64,000 bases of DNA from Rippkaea orientalis PCC 8801 (GCF_000021805.1 NC_011726.1:248001-312000), one strand, 5' to 3'. Counted from the first letter of the stretch, positions 16,063-25,750 are shown. Notes: generated from the sequence alone by a model not told the origin. Program-made: numbers and translations.

Positions 16063-17811
16063 TTGAGTTTCTGGGTTTGGTGTTTGACTTTAATCCTATT
16101 CATTGTGTTGGAACTAGATGGGGTAGTCGGCTTGTCTAGAAATCGGACATTGGCTCAGAGTCCTAATTCCCCACGACTCCCACAACAGCCCGTCCCGTTT
16201 ATTCTACCGCCGAAAGTCCCTGAACCTATCCCCATTCCCCAACCTCCTCCATCGACTCCCCTGGATATTCCCCCCGCAACGGTTCCTACTCCCACACAAT
16301 TGCCTCAGCTACCGGGAAGCATTACCGTCATGCGCTTTGAGTTTGAAGGGAACACGGCTTTTCAGGATGAGGAATTAGCCCAAGTCACTGCACCGTTTAC
16401 GAACAAACCGATCACCTTTATTCAACTGCTTGAAGCCGAAGCAGCCATCACTCAACACTATATCAAGGCCGGCTATCTCAATTCAGGGGCAGTTATCCAA
16501 GCCGGACAAGTCCTTTCTCCCAAGGAAGCGGTGGTCAAAATTCAAATCGTAGAAGGGGGGGTTGAAGAGATTCGCGTCACGATTGACGGACGATTAAACA
16601 GTGATTATGTCCGCAGTCGCTTAGCCATTGCTACCGCTAAACCGTTAAATCAAAACCGAATCCTAGAAGCCTTACAACTGTTACAACTAAATCCCCTAAT
16701 CAAGACGATTTCAGCTAATTTATCGGCAGGAACTCGCCCAGAATTAAGTATTCTATCGGTGAAAGTCCAAGAAGCGGATACTTTTACAATGGGTCTTTTT
16801 GCCGATAATGGGCGTGTTCCTAGTATTGGTAGTGTAGAAAGGGGGATTAGCCTCAACCAAGGCAATTTATTAGGCTTTGGGGATAGTTTCACGCTAGAGT
16901 ATAACAATACAAACGGTAGTAACGCGGTCTACGTTGACTATACTGTGCCCATCAATCCCTACAATGGCACAATTCAACTGATGGGTCGCATGACCAGTAG
17001 TGAGGTCATAGAGGAACCCTTTGATCGGTTGGATATTGAAGGAGACTCGGTTTATGTTGATTTGAGCTTGCGTCAACCCATCATTGAAACGCCTACCCAA
17101 GAATTAGCCATCGGACTTACTCTATCTCGTCAGCACAGTCAAACCAGTCTTTTAGGAGTAGGCTTTCCTTTGTCCCCTGGAGCCAATAATCGCGGAGAAA
17201 CTCGGCTATCTGTATTACGATTGTTTCAAGAATGGACAAAACGCGGCTCTGAGGATGTTTTGGCTCTTCGTTCCCAGTTCAGTTTTGGGATAGATGCTTT
17301 TGATGCAACTATTAACGATCAACCCCCCGATGGTAAGTTTTTTGAGTGGCAAGGACAAGGACAATATGTGCGGTCTTTGGCTCCAGATAGTTTATTCGTG
17401 TTACGGTCTAATGTACAGTTAACCTCACGACCGTTGGTTCCTCTAGAGCAATACACTTTAGGGGGATTGTATAGTGTCCGAGGGTATCGACAGGATTTGT
17501 TTCAGACCGATAATGGGTTTTTTACCTCGGCAGAACTCCGTTTACCTGTTTTACGAATTGCTCAGGTTGAAGGACTACTGCAGGTCGTTCCTTTTGTGGA
17601 TTTTGGGGTCGCTTGGAATGATGATGATAATATTATCCCCAATCCTTCCCCGAATGCCTTAGCCTCCGTTGGTTTGGGTTGGCAATGGCAAATGGGGGAT
17701 AATTTTACCGCACGCTTGGATTGGGCTATCCCCCTGACTGACCTTGAAGAGGGGGGAGAGCGATCGCCCTATGAAGACTTTCATTTTACCCTTAATTATC
17801 GCTTTTTTTAG
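16063..17811 (+). CDS. Two-partner secretion transporter, TpsB/ShlB-FhaC-HecB family
   Basis: This outer-membrane beta-barrel exports a TpsA partner. Residues 1-33 form a signal peptide (LTLILFIVLELDGVVGL). A long Pro-rich linker (about 40-88) follows, then a POTRA-2 domain starting ITVMRFEFEGNTAFQDEEL with YIKAGYLNSGAVI. The ShlB barrel carries the diagnostic loop motif YSVRGYRQD and ends in aromatic NYRFF, the usual barrel terminus. At 582 residues it has normal size. The start is TTG 16063; no better start is visible. Its likely substrate is the TpsA protein at 21512-25120, 3.7 kb downstream, not directly adjacent as in classic tps operons. Confidence 0.9.
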   Translation: MSFWVWCLTLILFIVLELDGVVGLSRNRTLAQSPNSPRLPQQPVPFILPPKVPEPIPIPQPPPSTPLDIPPATVPTPTQLPQLPGSITVMRFEFEGNTAFQDEELAQVTAPFTNKPITFIQLLEAEAAITQHYIKAGYLNSGAVIQAGQVLSPKEAVVKIQIVEGGVEEIRVTIDGRLNSDYVRSRLAIATAKPLNQNRILEALQLLQLNPLIKTISANLSAGTRPELSILSVKVQEADTFTMGLFADNGRVPSIGSVERGISLNQGNLLGFGDSFTLEYNNTNGSNAVYVDYTVPINPYNGTIQLMGRMTSSEVIEEPFDRLDIEGDSVYVDLSLRQPIIETPTQELAIGLTLSRQHSQTSLLGVGFPLSPGANNRGETRLSVLRLFQEWTKRGSEDVLALRSQFSFGIDAFDATINDQPPDGKFFEWQGQGQYVRSLAPDSLFVLRSNVQLTSRPLVPLEQYTLGGLYSVRGYRQDLFQTDNGFFTSAELRLPVLRIAQVEGLLQVVPFVDFGVAWNDDDNIIPNPSPNALASVGLGWQWQMGDNFTARLDWAIPLTDLEEGGERSPYEDFHFTLNYRFF

Positions 17812-17812
17812 G

Positions 17813-19696
17813 TTACTTTGCTGATTTGGCTGACCTCAGTAGAAAACTAAAATTAGCAGGTTTTTTTGATAATCCTGCTGTTTGTGCGGTGGCATGGCAT
17901 TTAACACAAGATGCTTTTTGTCGGTAAGTTTCCATGACTGTATTGGTCAATTCAAAGGGTTGTATCGGACTGAAGTCTGTATATAAATTTTCAGTTAAAT
18001 TAGGGGAAGCTTGTCGCCACTGAGTTCCGACTAATTGATAATATTGCCAAACTGAATGACAATTTTCTTGAGAATTTGAACAACTTTTCTGGTCAACAAT
18101 TTTCTTTAATAACTCTTGCCAATCTTGATTATTACCCAGCACAATTTTATTGGGTTGAATTAAATTGATGCTCTCTACTTGAGTCGGTTGAAACTGACTT
18201 GCATAGGGAGGCTCAGATGACCAAGTAAATAAACAATTTTTATCGACTTGATCGGTAGCTCCCTGAGAAGAACTACAGTACAAAAAATGTTGATAATCTG
18301 CTTCAGGTTCATGATTAGGTACACAGTCCAGGCCAAACTTATCTTTCTGACAATCGGGTTGCCAAAATGAAAATTTTTCCGAGTCTAAATTGGTAGATAT
18401 TGCTTGTTGTTGGGGAGCATTATCGACTTGTTCAAACGTAGACCAAACCCACTGAGGTTGGTACTTCATTCGTCGCACAATATGAAAACCAATTAATCCA
18501 ACTTTTTGAATTTGACAAATCGTCTGATTATTTTGAGTATATTTTGCGGGTACATAAATTAAAGCATTTTGGGTATAGTAACGTTTTTGCTGATTAGTAG
18601 GCATATTTTGCGGGATAATCCTCCATGCTGCCCTGATTTCCATCGCTCCTAGGTTGGTTTCACTACTAGCAGGAAAGTCAATTTCTTTGATGTTAAATTG
18701 ATAGTCAGCATCATAGAGTTTATTGTCACGAATGTAGTTAAACTCATCCTCATTGATGACATCTTCATAAAGAACATAATTCTTGTCTTTATCAATTAAA
18801 GGAACTTCGGGAATCGCTTGCAAGATATTGGCACTTTGAGTCGTTTCTTGGTCATTGACAGAGAGCGATAATACCTTGATTTGGCGATTTTGAATGGATG
18901 CAATGACCTGATTATTTAACCACCCTTGACAAGCTTTTGGGACAGTTGGTTGATCTAAAAAAGTTGACGAAAGTTGATGAAACGGATTGTCTTTATTTTG
19001 GGGATCTGGATTAATAAAAACTTTCTTGACATTTTTATAAAATTCCCATACCCTAGGGGAAGTTAAATCATTACCAATAATCTCAGATTTGAGGGGATTT
19101 CCCAAAGAATCTGCTGGCCAATTAAGCGCAATAAAGCTTTGCCATGATAAAAAATCTAAGTCCATTTGTGTAAAATTCTTGGGATTAATCACGGTTGTTT
19201 TTGAATGATGATCTTCAATTAGATGAGGAATATTATAACTTAAACACGGATATCGACTTTTCGCTTCTTTTCCTAGTAAAATAATGTTTTTAAATTTAGT
19301 AATTGTTGGAATAATTTGATATAAAGACTCTAATTGCAAGGCAACTTTTGCAGAGTTTCCTGATTGTGTAATAATTGGTTGAACCAGGGTTTTTAAATTG
19401 TCAAGATTAATTTTCTCATTCCTAATAGTTTCATTTTTTAGATCGCCTAAGATAGTTTCTAGCTCCACTTGTTGTGTTTGGTTAAAAATATTGGGGTATT
19501 TTTGTTGAGTTATTTCAAGGGTTTTAATCAAGTTTTTTCTAACTGAATCAAGGGTTTCGTTGGAAGTTAGACAAATTTCATCTTTGGGTAACTCATCAAT
19601 TGTTTGAGCTATCATGTTAGGTGCAAGGCTATTGAACTCGAAGGGCAACCCCAAGGCTAATTGTAACGTTAAAATAATCGATAATAATAAACTCAT
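17813..19696 (-). CDS. Secreted hypothetical protein with C-terminal CxxCH heme motif
   Basis: This 627-residue protein begins with a signal peptide (SLLLSIILTLQLALGLPFEF). The middle contains FLSWQSFIALNWPADSLGNP, RAAWRIIPQNMP, and IGFHIVRRMKYQPQWVWSTF. The C terminus has ASCVKCHATAQTAG, a CxxCH cytochrome c attachment motif. I recall related proteins, annotated only as hypothetical or cytochrome c family, with the same LSWQxFIALNWPA pattern in other bacteria. A single CxxCH near the end suggests a periplasmic c-type heme protein; the partner is unknown. It converges on tpsB with a one-base gap. Confidence 0.7.
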   Translation of the reverse strand: MSLLLSIILTLQLALGLPFEFNSLAPNMIAQTIDELPKDEICLTSNETLDSVRKNLIKTLEITQQKYPNIFNQTQQVELETILGDLKNETIRNEKINLDNLKTLVQPIITQSGNSAKVALQLESLYQIIPTITKFKNIILLGKEAKSRYPCLSYNIPHLIEDHHSKTTVINPKNFTQMDLDFLSWQSFIALNWPADSLGNPLKSEIIGNDLTSPRVWEFYKNVKKVFINPDPQNKDNPFHQLSSTFLDQPTVPKACQGWLNNQVIASIQNRQIKVLSLSVNDQETTQSANILQAIPEVPLIDKDKNYVLYEDVINEDEFNYIRDNKLYDADYQFNIKEIDFPASSETNLGAMEIRAAWRIIPQNMPTNQQKRYYTQNALIYVPAKYTQNNQTICQIQKVGLIGFHIVRRMKYQPQWVWSTFEQVDNAPQQQAISTNLDSEKFSFWQPDCQKDKFGLDCVPNHEPEADYQHFLYCSSSQGATDQVDKNCLFTWSSEPPYASQFQPTQVESINLIQPNKIVLGNNQDWQELLKKIVDQKSCSNSQENCHSVWQYYQLVGTQWRQASPNLTENLYTDFSPIQPFELTNTVMETYRQKASCVKCHATAQTAGLSKKPANFSFLLRSAKSAK

Positions 19697-20012
19697 TGTT
19701 TGTTTTCTTCTATTAACTTTGTGTGATTGTTCAAAAAAGTTTAACTTTTGCCAGCTAATTCCTTAACAGTAAAGTACAATCTTTACAAGATCGTTACATG
19801 GGTTGATAATTTGACAAAAATATTATACCTTTTTAGTGACATAGCTCTATTTCCTGCTGCCAATAATCAATAAACCTCGTCTTAGGCAATGGTAGCAATA
19901 CTTAGTATACTTTGCGACAAACAGAAAGCAGTAAATCATCAAAAATAATTCAGGAAATCGTCATAGATTTCTTGTTGTTATAAATTCAAATCCATTACTT
20001 TAGGTACATAGT
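19697..20012. other. Gene-free stretch between divergent genes
   Basis: This is the shared upstream region of the 17813-19696 gene (minus) and the 20013 gene (plus). A TTGACA occurs at 19811-19816 on the plus strand, but no -10 box stands at the right distance. I see nothing else specific. Confidence 0.4.
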
Positions 20013-20327
20013 ATGAGCAACGATTCTATTGATCAAGCAACCTACGCAAGATTACAGGACTACGCGCAAACCTTTATTGTTGGCAATCAAGAACTAGAAA
20101 CGTTTTTTTCAGACTATGCCAAAACCCATACCCTGGAAGAGATTATTGAGGTGTATAATGCCAATATGGTAGAAAATGGTTATGAGCCGGTTTCTGTCAA
20201 GGCAATGTATGCAGCCATTGACCAATTTATCAAAACTAATCCTGAGAAATATGTTCCCCCTACGCGCGAACAATTTAAAAAAGTTCTCGAAGAATACGGA
20301 ATTAGTGCAGAAAAAGGACTGTGGTAA
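20013..20327 (+). CDS. Hypothetical protein, 104 residues
   Basis: It is a soluble, mostly helical protein (IDQATYARLQDYAQTFIVGN, then ETFFSDYAKTHTLEEIIEVY, and PTREQFKKVLEEYGIS near the end). No signal peptide, membrane segment or metal motif is visible, and I do not recognise the family. The start at ATG 20013 is supported by a protein-like reading from the first residues. A palindromic repeat element follows at 20330-20433, which separates it from the next gene. Confidence 0.55.
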   Translation: MSNDSIDQATYARLQDYAQTFIVGNQELETFFSDYAKTHTLEEIIEVYNANMVENGYEPVSVKAMYAAIDQFIKTNPEKYVPPTREQFKKVLEEYGISAEKGLW

Positions 20328-20329
20328 TC

Positions 20330-20433
20330 TATAGCAATTGCCATGCTCGTGAGGTACAAAGTAGGGAAGTGCTTTCCACGCCCGTAAACCATCTAAGCGT
20401 TAAGTGTACCTCATCAGAGTAAGAAATGCTATA
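20330..20433. repeat. MITE-like imperfect palindrome, about 104 bp
   Basis: The outer arms are TATAGCA (20330-20336) and TGCTATA (20427-20433); the inner arms are TGAGGTACA (20350-20358) and TGTACCTCA (20405-20413). Symmetric spacing of both arm pairs indicates one long foldback element. It has no coding potential. It sits directly between two same-strand hypothetical genes. Confidence 0.55.
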
Positions 20434-20459
20434 TCTGTATTGATTGCTAATCAAAAAAT

Positions 20460-21515
20460 ATGACAGTTTCTATCGCAGATTATTTAAAAGTTGTTACAGC
20501 CGATATGAGTTTAGCCTTAGTATCGGCTAACGCTTTATCTAAGATTGAAACCTTGGCAAAAAATCTGCCTCCCCTTGCGATCGCTGCTTTTGAATGTCGT
20601 TTGCAACCGGATAATTCCAGGGTAGATTTTTCTGTCAGTCTTCCGTTTATGACTATTAATCCCCCCACTCTTTGGTTGAGTCATCCGGTGTGGCAAAGCA
20701 TACAAAAACTCAGTCAAGAGTGGGTGGTTTCCTCCTATGATCTTCGTGGTATTATTGATCGCAATTGGTTAGAATTTGACTTAACGGATTCTTGTGGCTC
20801 TATTTTGGTTCCTTGTTTAGCATTTTCCCTCAATCAAACAACCTTTAATGATCCTCAACTATGGAGAAAGGTTACTCAATTTTTATTCAATATTCAAAAT
20901 CATTCACATCCACAACCCCTTCAAAAAAAACTCAATCATTGTCTGAAGTGTTTACCTGAGAATGCTAGAATTTCCCATATAGGAGCCATGTTATCGCGTC
21001 CCACAAAACCTATCCGATTGGTTGTTACAGGAATTGCACCAAAAGAAATTACTAACTACCTTAATCAAGTCGGGTGGACAGATAACAATCAAGAATTATC
21101 CTTGCTAATAGAAACTTTAGCTACGGCTGTTGATTCTATCAGTTTAGCCTTCGATGTAGAAGAAGAAATAGCTCCTACGATTGGGTTAGAATGTTATTTT
21201 AATCGTTCAGCTTTTAATGAAAAAGAATGGAAATCATTTCTGGATAATTATTTAATCCCCTACGATTTATGTACTCGACAGAAAAGAAGTGCCTTGTTGG
21301 AGTGGATAGGAATTTCTGATCGATTTACTCATCCGCAATTGTGGCCACATAACTTAACTTTTCTTGACTTCTTATTAGGAAATAGATATCATGTTTTTTT
21401 TAATCGAACCATTAACCATATTAAACTTGTCTATCAACCCGGTGAACCCCTATTAGCTAAAGCTTATCTTTTTTTTCAGTATTTTCATATTAAAATTAAT
21501 AATCATGAATTATGA
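20460..21515 (+). CDS. Hypothetical protein translationally coupled to tpsA
   Basis: This 351-residue protein has no clear signal peptide or membrane helix. Recognisable stretches are LALVSANALSKIETLAKNLP, CLPENARISHIGAMLSRPTK, PIRLVVTGIAPKEITNYLNQ and a C-terminal INHIKLVYQPGEPLLAKAYL. I cannot assign a family. The stop overlaps the tpsA start by 4 bp (ATGA), so the two are almost certainly co-translated, and the protein may act in TpsA synthesis, folding or modification (inference from linkage only). Confidence 0.6.
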   Translation: MTVSIADYLKVVTADMSLALVSANALSKIETLAKNLPPLAIAAFECRLQPDNSRVDFSVSLPFMTINPPTLWLSHPVWQSIQKLSQEWVVSSYDLRGIIDRNWLEFDLTDSCGSILVPCLAFSLNQTTFNDPQLWRKVTQFLFNIQNHSHPQPLQKKLNHCLKCLPENARISHIGAMLSRPTKPIRLVVTGIAPKEITNYLNQVGWTDNNQELSLLIETLATAVDSISLAFDVEEEIAPTIGLECYFNRSAFNEKEWKSFLDNYLIPYDLCTRQKRSALLEWIGISDRFTHPQLWPHNLTFLDFLLGNRYHVFFNRTINHIKLVYQPGEPLLAKAYLFFQYFHIKINNHEL

Positions 21516-24500
21516 AACAATTGACTTTTTTGAATTCAAATAATCTTAAATTTAGATTAACTTTAATCAGTGGCATTATTCTATTATCGACGGGATTAAC
21601 TATCGATTCTCTTGAAGCACAAACGTCTCCTATTATTCCTGATAATACCTTACCGATTAATTCCCAAGTAACGCCTAATGGCAATCAATTGATTATCAAC
21701 CAAGGAACGTCAGCAGGAAACAATCTTTTTCATAGTTTTGAAGCCTTTTCACTGCCTACAGGTTACGAAGCTTTTTTTAACAATTCTTTGGCGATTCAGA
21801 ACATTTTTAGTCGAGTAACAGGGACTTCAATTTCTAATATTGATGGAATCATTCGAGCCAATGGGATAGCCAATTTATTTTTCTTAAATCCTAATGGAAT
21901 TATCTTTGGATCTAATGCACAATTAGACATTGGCGGTTCTTTTTTTGGCAGTACAGCTAATAGTATTCTCTTTGAGGATAACAGTGAGTTTAGTGCAACT
22001 AACCCAAATAATTCCTCATTACTCTCTATATCCATGCCTATTGGCTTACAATTTAGAGACAATTCCGCTCAAATTCAAGTCCAAGGAGCGGGACATCAAT
22101 TACAATTAGTTGATCCCCTAATTTTCTTTTCTGTTCAACAACCTAATAACCCCAACCTAGGACTTCAAGTTCAAGATGGAAAAACCTTAGCCTTAGTTGG
22201 AGGATTGGTTAATCTAGAAGGAGGGATTATTACAGCACCAGAGGGAAATATTGAATTAGGTGGAGTAAAATCTGGTTTAGTCCGACTTAATTCAAGTGGC
22301 ATAGGTTGGACGTTAGACTATCAACAAGTAGACAATTTTCAAAACATAGCACTCACCCAAAAAGCCTTAGTAGATACCAGTGGCAACAGTGGGGGATCTA
22401 TCCAAGTTCAAGGATCTCAAATTGCCCTCCTAGATGGCTCCGTTATTTGGATAGAAAATAGGGGATCTCAACCCAGTGGTAATATAGCAATTCATAGTTC
22501 CCAATCAGTTGAATTAAAAGGATTAAATGGAGATAGAAGCACGATTTTTCCTAGCACAATTTTTACGCAAGCAATAGGACAAGGAAAAGGCGGTGATATT
22601 CTTATTTCTACCGAGCAATTGAATATGGATGAAATATCCCGTGTAGACGCTTTAACCTTATTAGGAGGAGCAAGAGGGGGTAATCTGGTACTCAATGCTC
22701 GTGATTCTATCAATATGAATTCAGGTTCCCCGTTGATTGATACCAGTATCCTGTCTCGAACCCAATTTTCAGGAGACGCAGGAAACATTACCGTATCAAC
22801 CAATAAGCTAACCATCACCAATGGAGGTACGCTGATCTCTCCGTCCAATATTGGAACTGGGAATGCAGGGGATGTCACCGTCAAGGCTGTGGAAATTGAG
22901 ATAATAGGAGTCAACCCTGGAAACTTAGTGTCTAGCCAAATTTCTACCCCTACCCGTGATGGGAATGCTGGCAACGTAGAAATTAATACCGCAAGGCTCA
23001 TTCTTCGGGATGGAGGCTTAGTTAATTCCGCTACCTTAGCCACTGGCAATGCTGGAAGTGTTAGGATTAATGCCTCCGAATCCGTCGAGATTAGTGGTAC
23101 ATTTCCTCAGTCTATTCTGGCCTCTCAAATCAGTTCATCGGCTCTAATTATTGATGAAGCATTACAGCAACTGTTCGGAATTGACCCTATCCCCACTGGT
23201 GCATCAGGGAATGTAACCGTTAATACCCCTCAATTAACCATTACGAATCAAGGATTAATCAGTGTTCGTAATGATGGAACAGGTGATGCAGGGAATTTAG
23301 AGATCAATGCTGATTCGATTGTTCTCGATAATCAAGGTGGTATTGCTGCATCGACTGCCTCTGGAGAAGGTGGCAATATTTTCCTTAATCTAGGGAATAA
23401 TCTACGAATGAACAATAGCAGTTTTATCACCGCTACCGCAGGGGGAGGGGGTAATAGTGGCAACATAACCATTGATACCCCCATCTTAATCCTTCAGAAC
23501 GGTGCAACTATTTCTGCTTTAAGCATCTTAAGACAAGGGGGAGATATTGAGTTAGAAGGTCTACAAACCCTAGAAATTAGAGATAACAGTGAAATTTCTG
23601 TTTCTACTGAAACCGGAGAAGCTGGCAGTATTGGGATTAATCAAAATCAAACCCCAGTGAAAACAGTTGACATCACCAACGGTAGCCGCTTAGCTGCCCA
23701 AGCCACTCAACCCCAAGGGGAAGCGGGAAGTATCAGCGTTAACACTACAAATCTAGCGGTTAATCAAGGTTCCTCCATCTCTGCAGCTAATATCTCAGGA
23801 AGAACTGGAGGCGATATTAACCTCCTGAATTTAGGTCGTTTAGAAGTCAATGGGGCAGAAATTTCAGCAACTACTCGCGATGGCAAGGCAGGTAACTTAG
23901 CGATTAATCAAGGTCAAACTCCCGTCAAGATAATCGAACTGAATGCAGGTAGTCTCACCGTTGAAGCTACCGGAATGGGAGAATCTGGCAACCTTACTGT
24001 TAACGCACTAAGCTTAAATTTACAAAATAACGCTGAAATTTCAGCCTCAACGAATTTCGGACAAGGGGGGGACATAACCCTAGAAGGGTTAGATACCCTT
24101 GAGGTCAACAATAGTCAGATTTCGGCTTCAACTCAGGCTGGACGCGGTGGCAACTTAACCATTAAGACGACTAATTCTGTTCAGCTAAGTGGGCAAGGAA
24201 AGCTATCAGTGGAAGCAACACAAGGCGGTAGAGCGGGGAATTTAAGCCTAGAAACCGGGCAAATGAGCATTAGCGAGAGGGCAAACGTGACCGTTAGCAG
24301 TCCCCAAGGACAAGCCGGGAATCTGACCATTAAGGCGAATAGCTTGTCATTAAATAACGGTTTTATAACGGCTGAAACCGGGCAAAGTGAGGGCGAAGAA
24401 GGCGCGAATATTACTTTGAGGATCTCAGACTTCATCACCCTGGAAAATGAAAGTCTCATCTCTGCTACGGCTAATGGGTCTGCCGATGGGGGTAACATTG

Positions 24501-25120
24501 ATATCGAAACCCCATTTTTAATCGTTTTCCCAAGCAGTCCTAATGGTAGCGATATCATTGCCAAAGCAGAACAGGGTAGCGGGGGTCGTATTGCCATTAA
24601 CAGCCAAGGAATCTTCGGGATTGAAGAAGGTATAGCCACGCCAGGGAATCAACGCAATGACCTTGATGCTAGTTCAGAATCGGGTTCAACGGGAGAAATT
24701 CTGCTCAACCGCGAACTTGACCCCAACCGAGGCTTAGTGGAACTCCCTGAAACCATTGTTGATCCCAATAGTCTCATTGCTCAAAATGCTTGTCAACGGG
24801 GGACACAAAGCGAATTTTCTGTAACCGGACGCGGGGGATTACCCCCTAGTCTCAATGAAGACTTGAGCAGCGAGGCAACTCAAGTCGATTTAGTGCAACC
24901 TGCTCCGTTTATGAAGTTAGAAGGCAGGAGGCAGGAGGCAGGAGGCAGGAGGCAAAATATTTCCCCACCCTCTACTTCTTCAGGACAGACCCCCGTAATT
25001 CCGGCTCAAGGCTGGATATTTAATGAGAAAGGAGAAATCGTCCTTGTTGCCTATGATCCTACGATGACGGATTCCCAACGTTTGCGAAAACAGGGTAATG
25101 GCTGTCATCAGCAATCATGA
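21512..25120 (+). CDS. Filamentous hemagglutinin-type two-partner secretion exoprotein (TpsA)
   Basis: This large secreted beta-helix protein of 1202 residues has a signal peptide at about 14-37 (LTLISGIILLSTGLTIDSLEAQ). The TPS recognition domain follows, with VTPNGNQLIINQGTSAGNN and the family motif ANLFFLNPNGIIFG and DIGGSFFGSTANSI. Residues 250-1060 are imperfect repeats of G-N-I-x-V/L and N-x-S-x-I-S-A/T type, forming the filament. The C-terminal part has NACQRGTQSEFSVTGRGGLP, seen in many cyanobacterial homologs. A heptanucleotide repeat (24922-24954) is inserted in frame near the end. It is probably exported by TpsB at 16063-17811; its role is probably adhesion or surface contact. Confidence 0.92.
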   Translation: MKQLTFLNSNNLKFRLTLISGIILLSTGLTIDSLEAQTSPIIPDNTLPINSQVTPNGNQLIINQGTSAGNNLFHSFEAFSLPTGYEAFFNNSLAIQNIFSRVTGTSISNIDGIIRANGIANLFFLNPNGIIFGSNAQLDIGGSFFGSTANSILFEDNSEFSATNPNNSSLLSISMPIGLQFRDNSAQIQVQGAGHQLQLVDPLIFFSVQQPNNPNLGLQVQDGKTLALVGGLVNLEGGIITAPEGNIELGGVKSGLVRLNSSGIGWTLDYQQVDNFQNIALTQKALVDTSGNSGGSIQVQGSQIALLDGSVIWIENRGSQPSGNIAIHSSQSVELKGLNGDRSTIFPSTIFTQAIGQGKGGDILISTEQLNMDEISRVDALTLLGGARGGNLVLNARDSINMNSGSPLIDTSILSRTQFSGDAGNITVSTNKLTITNGGTLISPSNIGTGNAGDVTVKAVEIEIIGVNPGNLVSSQISTPTRDGNAGNVEINTARLILRDGGLVNSATLATGNAGSVRINASESVEISGTFPQSILASQISSSALIIDEALQQLFGIDPIPTGASGNVTVNTPQLTITNQGLISVRNDGTGDAGNLEINADSIVLDNQGGIAASTASGEGGNIFLNLGNNLRMNNSSFITATAGGGGNSGNITIDTPILILQNGATISALSILRQGGDIELEGLQTLEIRDNSEISVSTETGEAGSIGINQNQTPVKTVDITNGSRLAAQATQPQGEAGSISVNTTNLAVNQGSSISAANISGRTGGDINLLNLGRLEVNGAEISATTRDGKAGNLAINQGQTPVKIIELNAGSLTVEATGMGESGNLTVNALSLNLQNNAEISASTNFGQGGDITLEGLDTLEVNNSQISASTQAGRGGNLTIKTTNSVQLSGQGKLSVEATQGGRAGNLSLETGQMSISERANVTVSSPQGQAGNLTIKANSLSLNNGFITAETGQSEGEEGANITLRISDFITLENESLISATANGSADGGNIDIETPFLIVFPSSPNGSDIIAKAEQGSGGRIAINSQGIFGIEEGIATPGNQRNDLDASSESGSTGEILLNRELDPNRGLVELPETIVDPNSLIAQNACQRGTQSEFSVTGRGGLPPSLNEDLSSEATQVDLVQPAPFMKLEGRRQEAGGRRQNISPPSTSSGQTPVIPAQGWIFNEKGEIVLVAYDPTMTDSQRLRKQGNGCHQQS
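24922..24954 (+). repeat. Heptanucleotide tandem repeat (AGGCAGG, 4.7 copies) inside tpsA
   Basis: Units lie at 24922-24928, 24929-24935, 24936-24942 and 24943-24949, then the partial unit AGGCA. It translates to a Gly/Arg-rich segment unlike the rest of TpsA. The period is 7, so gain or loss of one unit would shift the reading frame for the last 60 or so codons. Confidence 0.85.
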
Positions 25121-25142
25121 TGTGTGACTCCGAACTCCAAAC

Positions 25143-25589
25143 TCAAATCACTTGAGTTTCTTCGGGTTGAGAATCCTTATTCATAATCCAAGTGGTGACA
25201 ATATGAGAGAGTAATCCTAATGGACCAGCAAATAAACAAAGTATCAAAGAATGAATAGTCCAAACTCCTGTCCGTTGTCCAGCTAAATAAATATAGCGAC
25301 CGACAAAAAAATCGAGGACAATAAAGTGAACCCAACCCGTTAAGGCAATTTTTTCTTGACTAAACAGTTGAGCAATCACTGAAAGGGTAGGATTAGAAAA
25401 AGCGGCGGCTGATTCGGGATCTAAGGTGAGAATAAATAAGGACAAATACAACAGTGTTAGGGGAACAAAGGGAAGGTAAGAAGCAATGACTTTTTGAGTC
25501 AGTCCCCACTTCGGCAAAACAATCATCATTAACCAAAAAGGTAAGACGAAAAGATTAGCACCATTAAATATTAAATCAAGATCAAGCAT
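25143..25589 (-). CDS. ABA4-like family membrane protein (DUF4281)
   Basis: This 148-residue protein has about four membrane helices: 10-28 (NLFVLPFWLMMIVLPKWG), 36-56 (YLPFVPLTLLYLSLFIL), about 82-100 and 108-135 (TIHSLILCLFAGPLGLLSHI). WVHFIVLDFFVGRYIYL and AGPLGLLSH are typical of the ABA4-like family, whose plant member is needed for neoxanthin synthesis. Bacterial members have no settled function; a carotenoid link is plausible in this organism. It is convergent with tpsA (22-bp gap). Confidence 0.8.
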   Translation of the reverse strand: MLDLDLIFNGANLFVLPFWLMMIVLPKWGLTQKVIASYLPFVPLTLLYLSLFILTLDPESAAAFSNPTLSVIAQLFSQEKIALTGWVHFIVLDFFVGRYIYLAGQRTGVWTIHSLILCLFAGPLGLLSHIVTTWIMNKDSQPEETQVI

Positions 25590-25750
25590 AGCAAAATTGA
25601 ATTAAGCGCGTTTTTTAAGAAATATCACTACTCTACTATAGATCATTAATCTAAAGAATGTAAACCTTTGAAGCAGAAAGTCAAAGAAAGAGGTTCGAGC
25701 AAGTGAATTTCAAGATTAAAATATCTAGTTTTATTACTCAAAAATAAATT

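Noticed and set aside
22492-23049. 185-codon frame antisense to tpsA
   Set aside because: It is a mirror of the repetitive tpsA coding sequence, with low-complexity Pro/Ser/Val composition.
24922-24954. Sequencing artefact in the tpsA repeat
   Set aside because: The repeat is in frame and the downstream part continues as a normal TpsA C-terminal segment, so I keep it as real.
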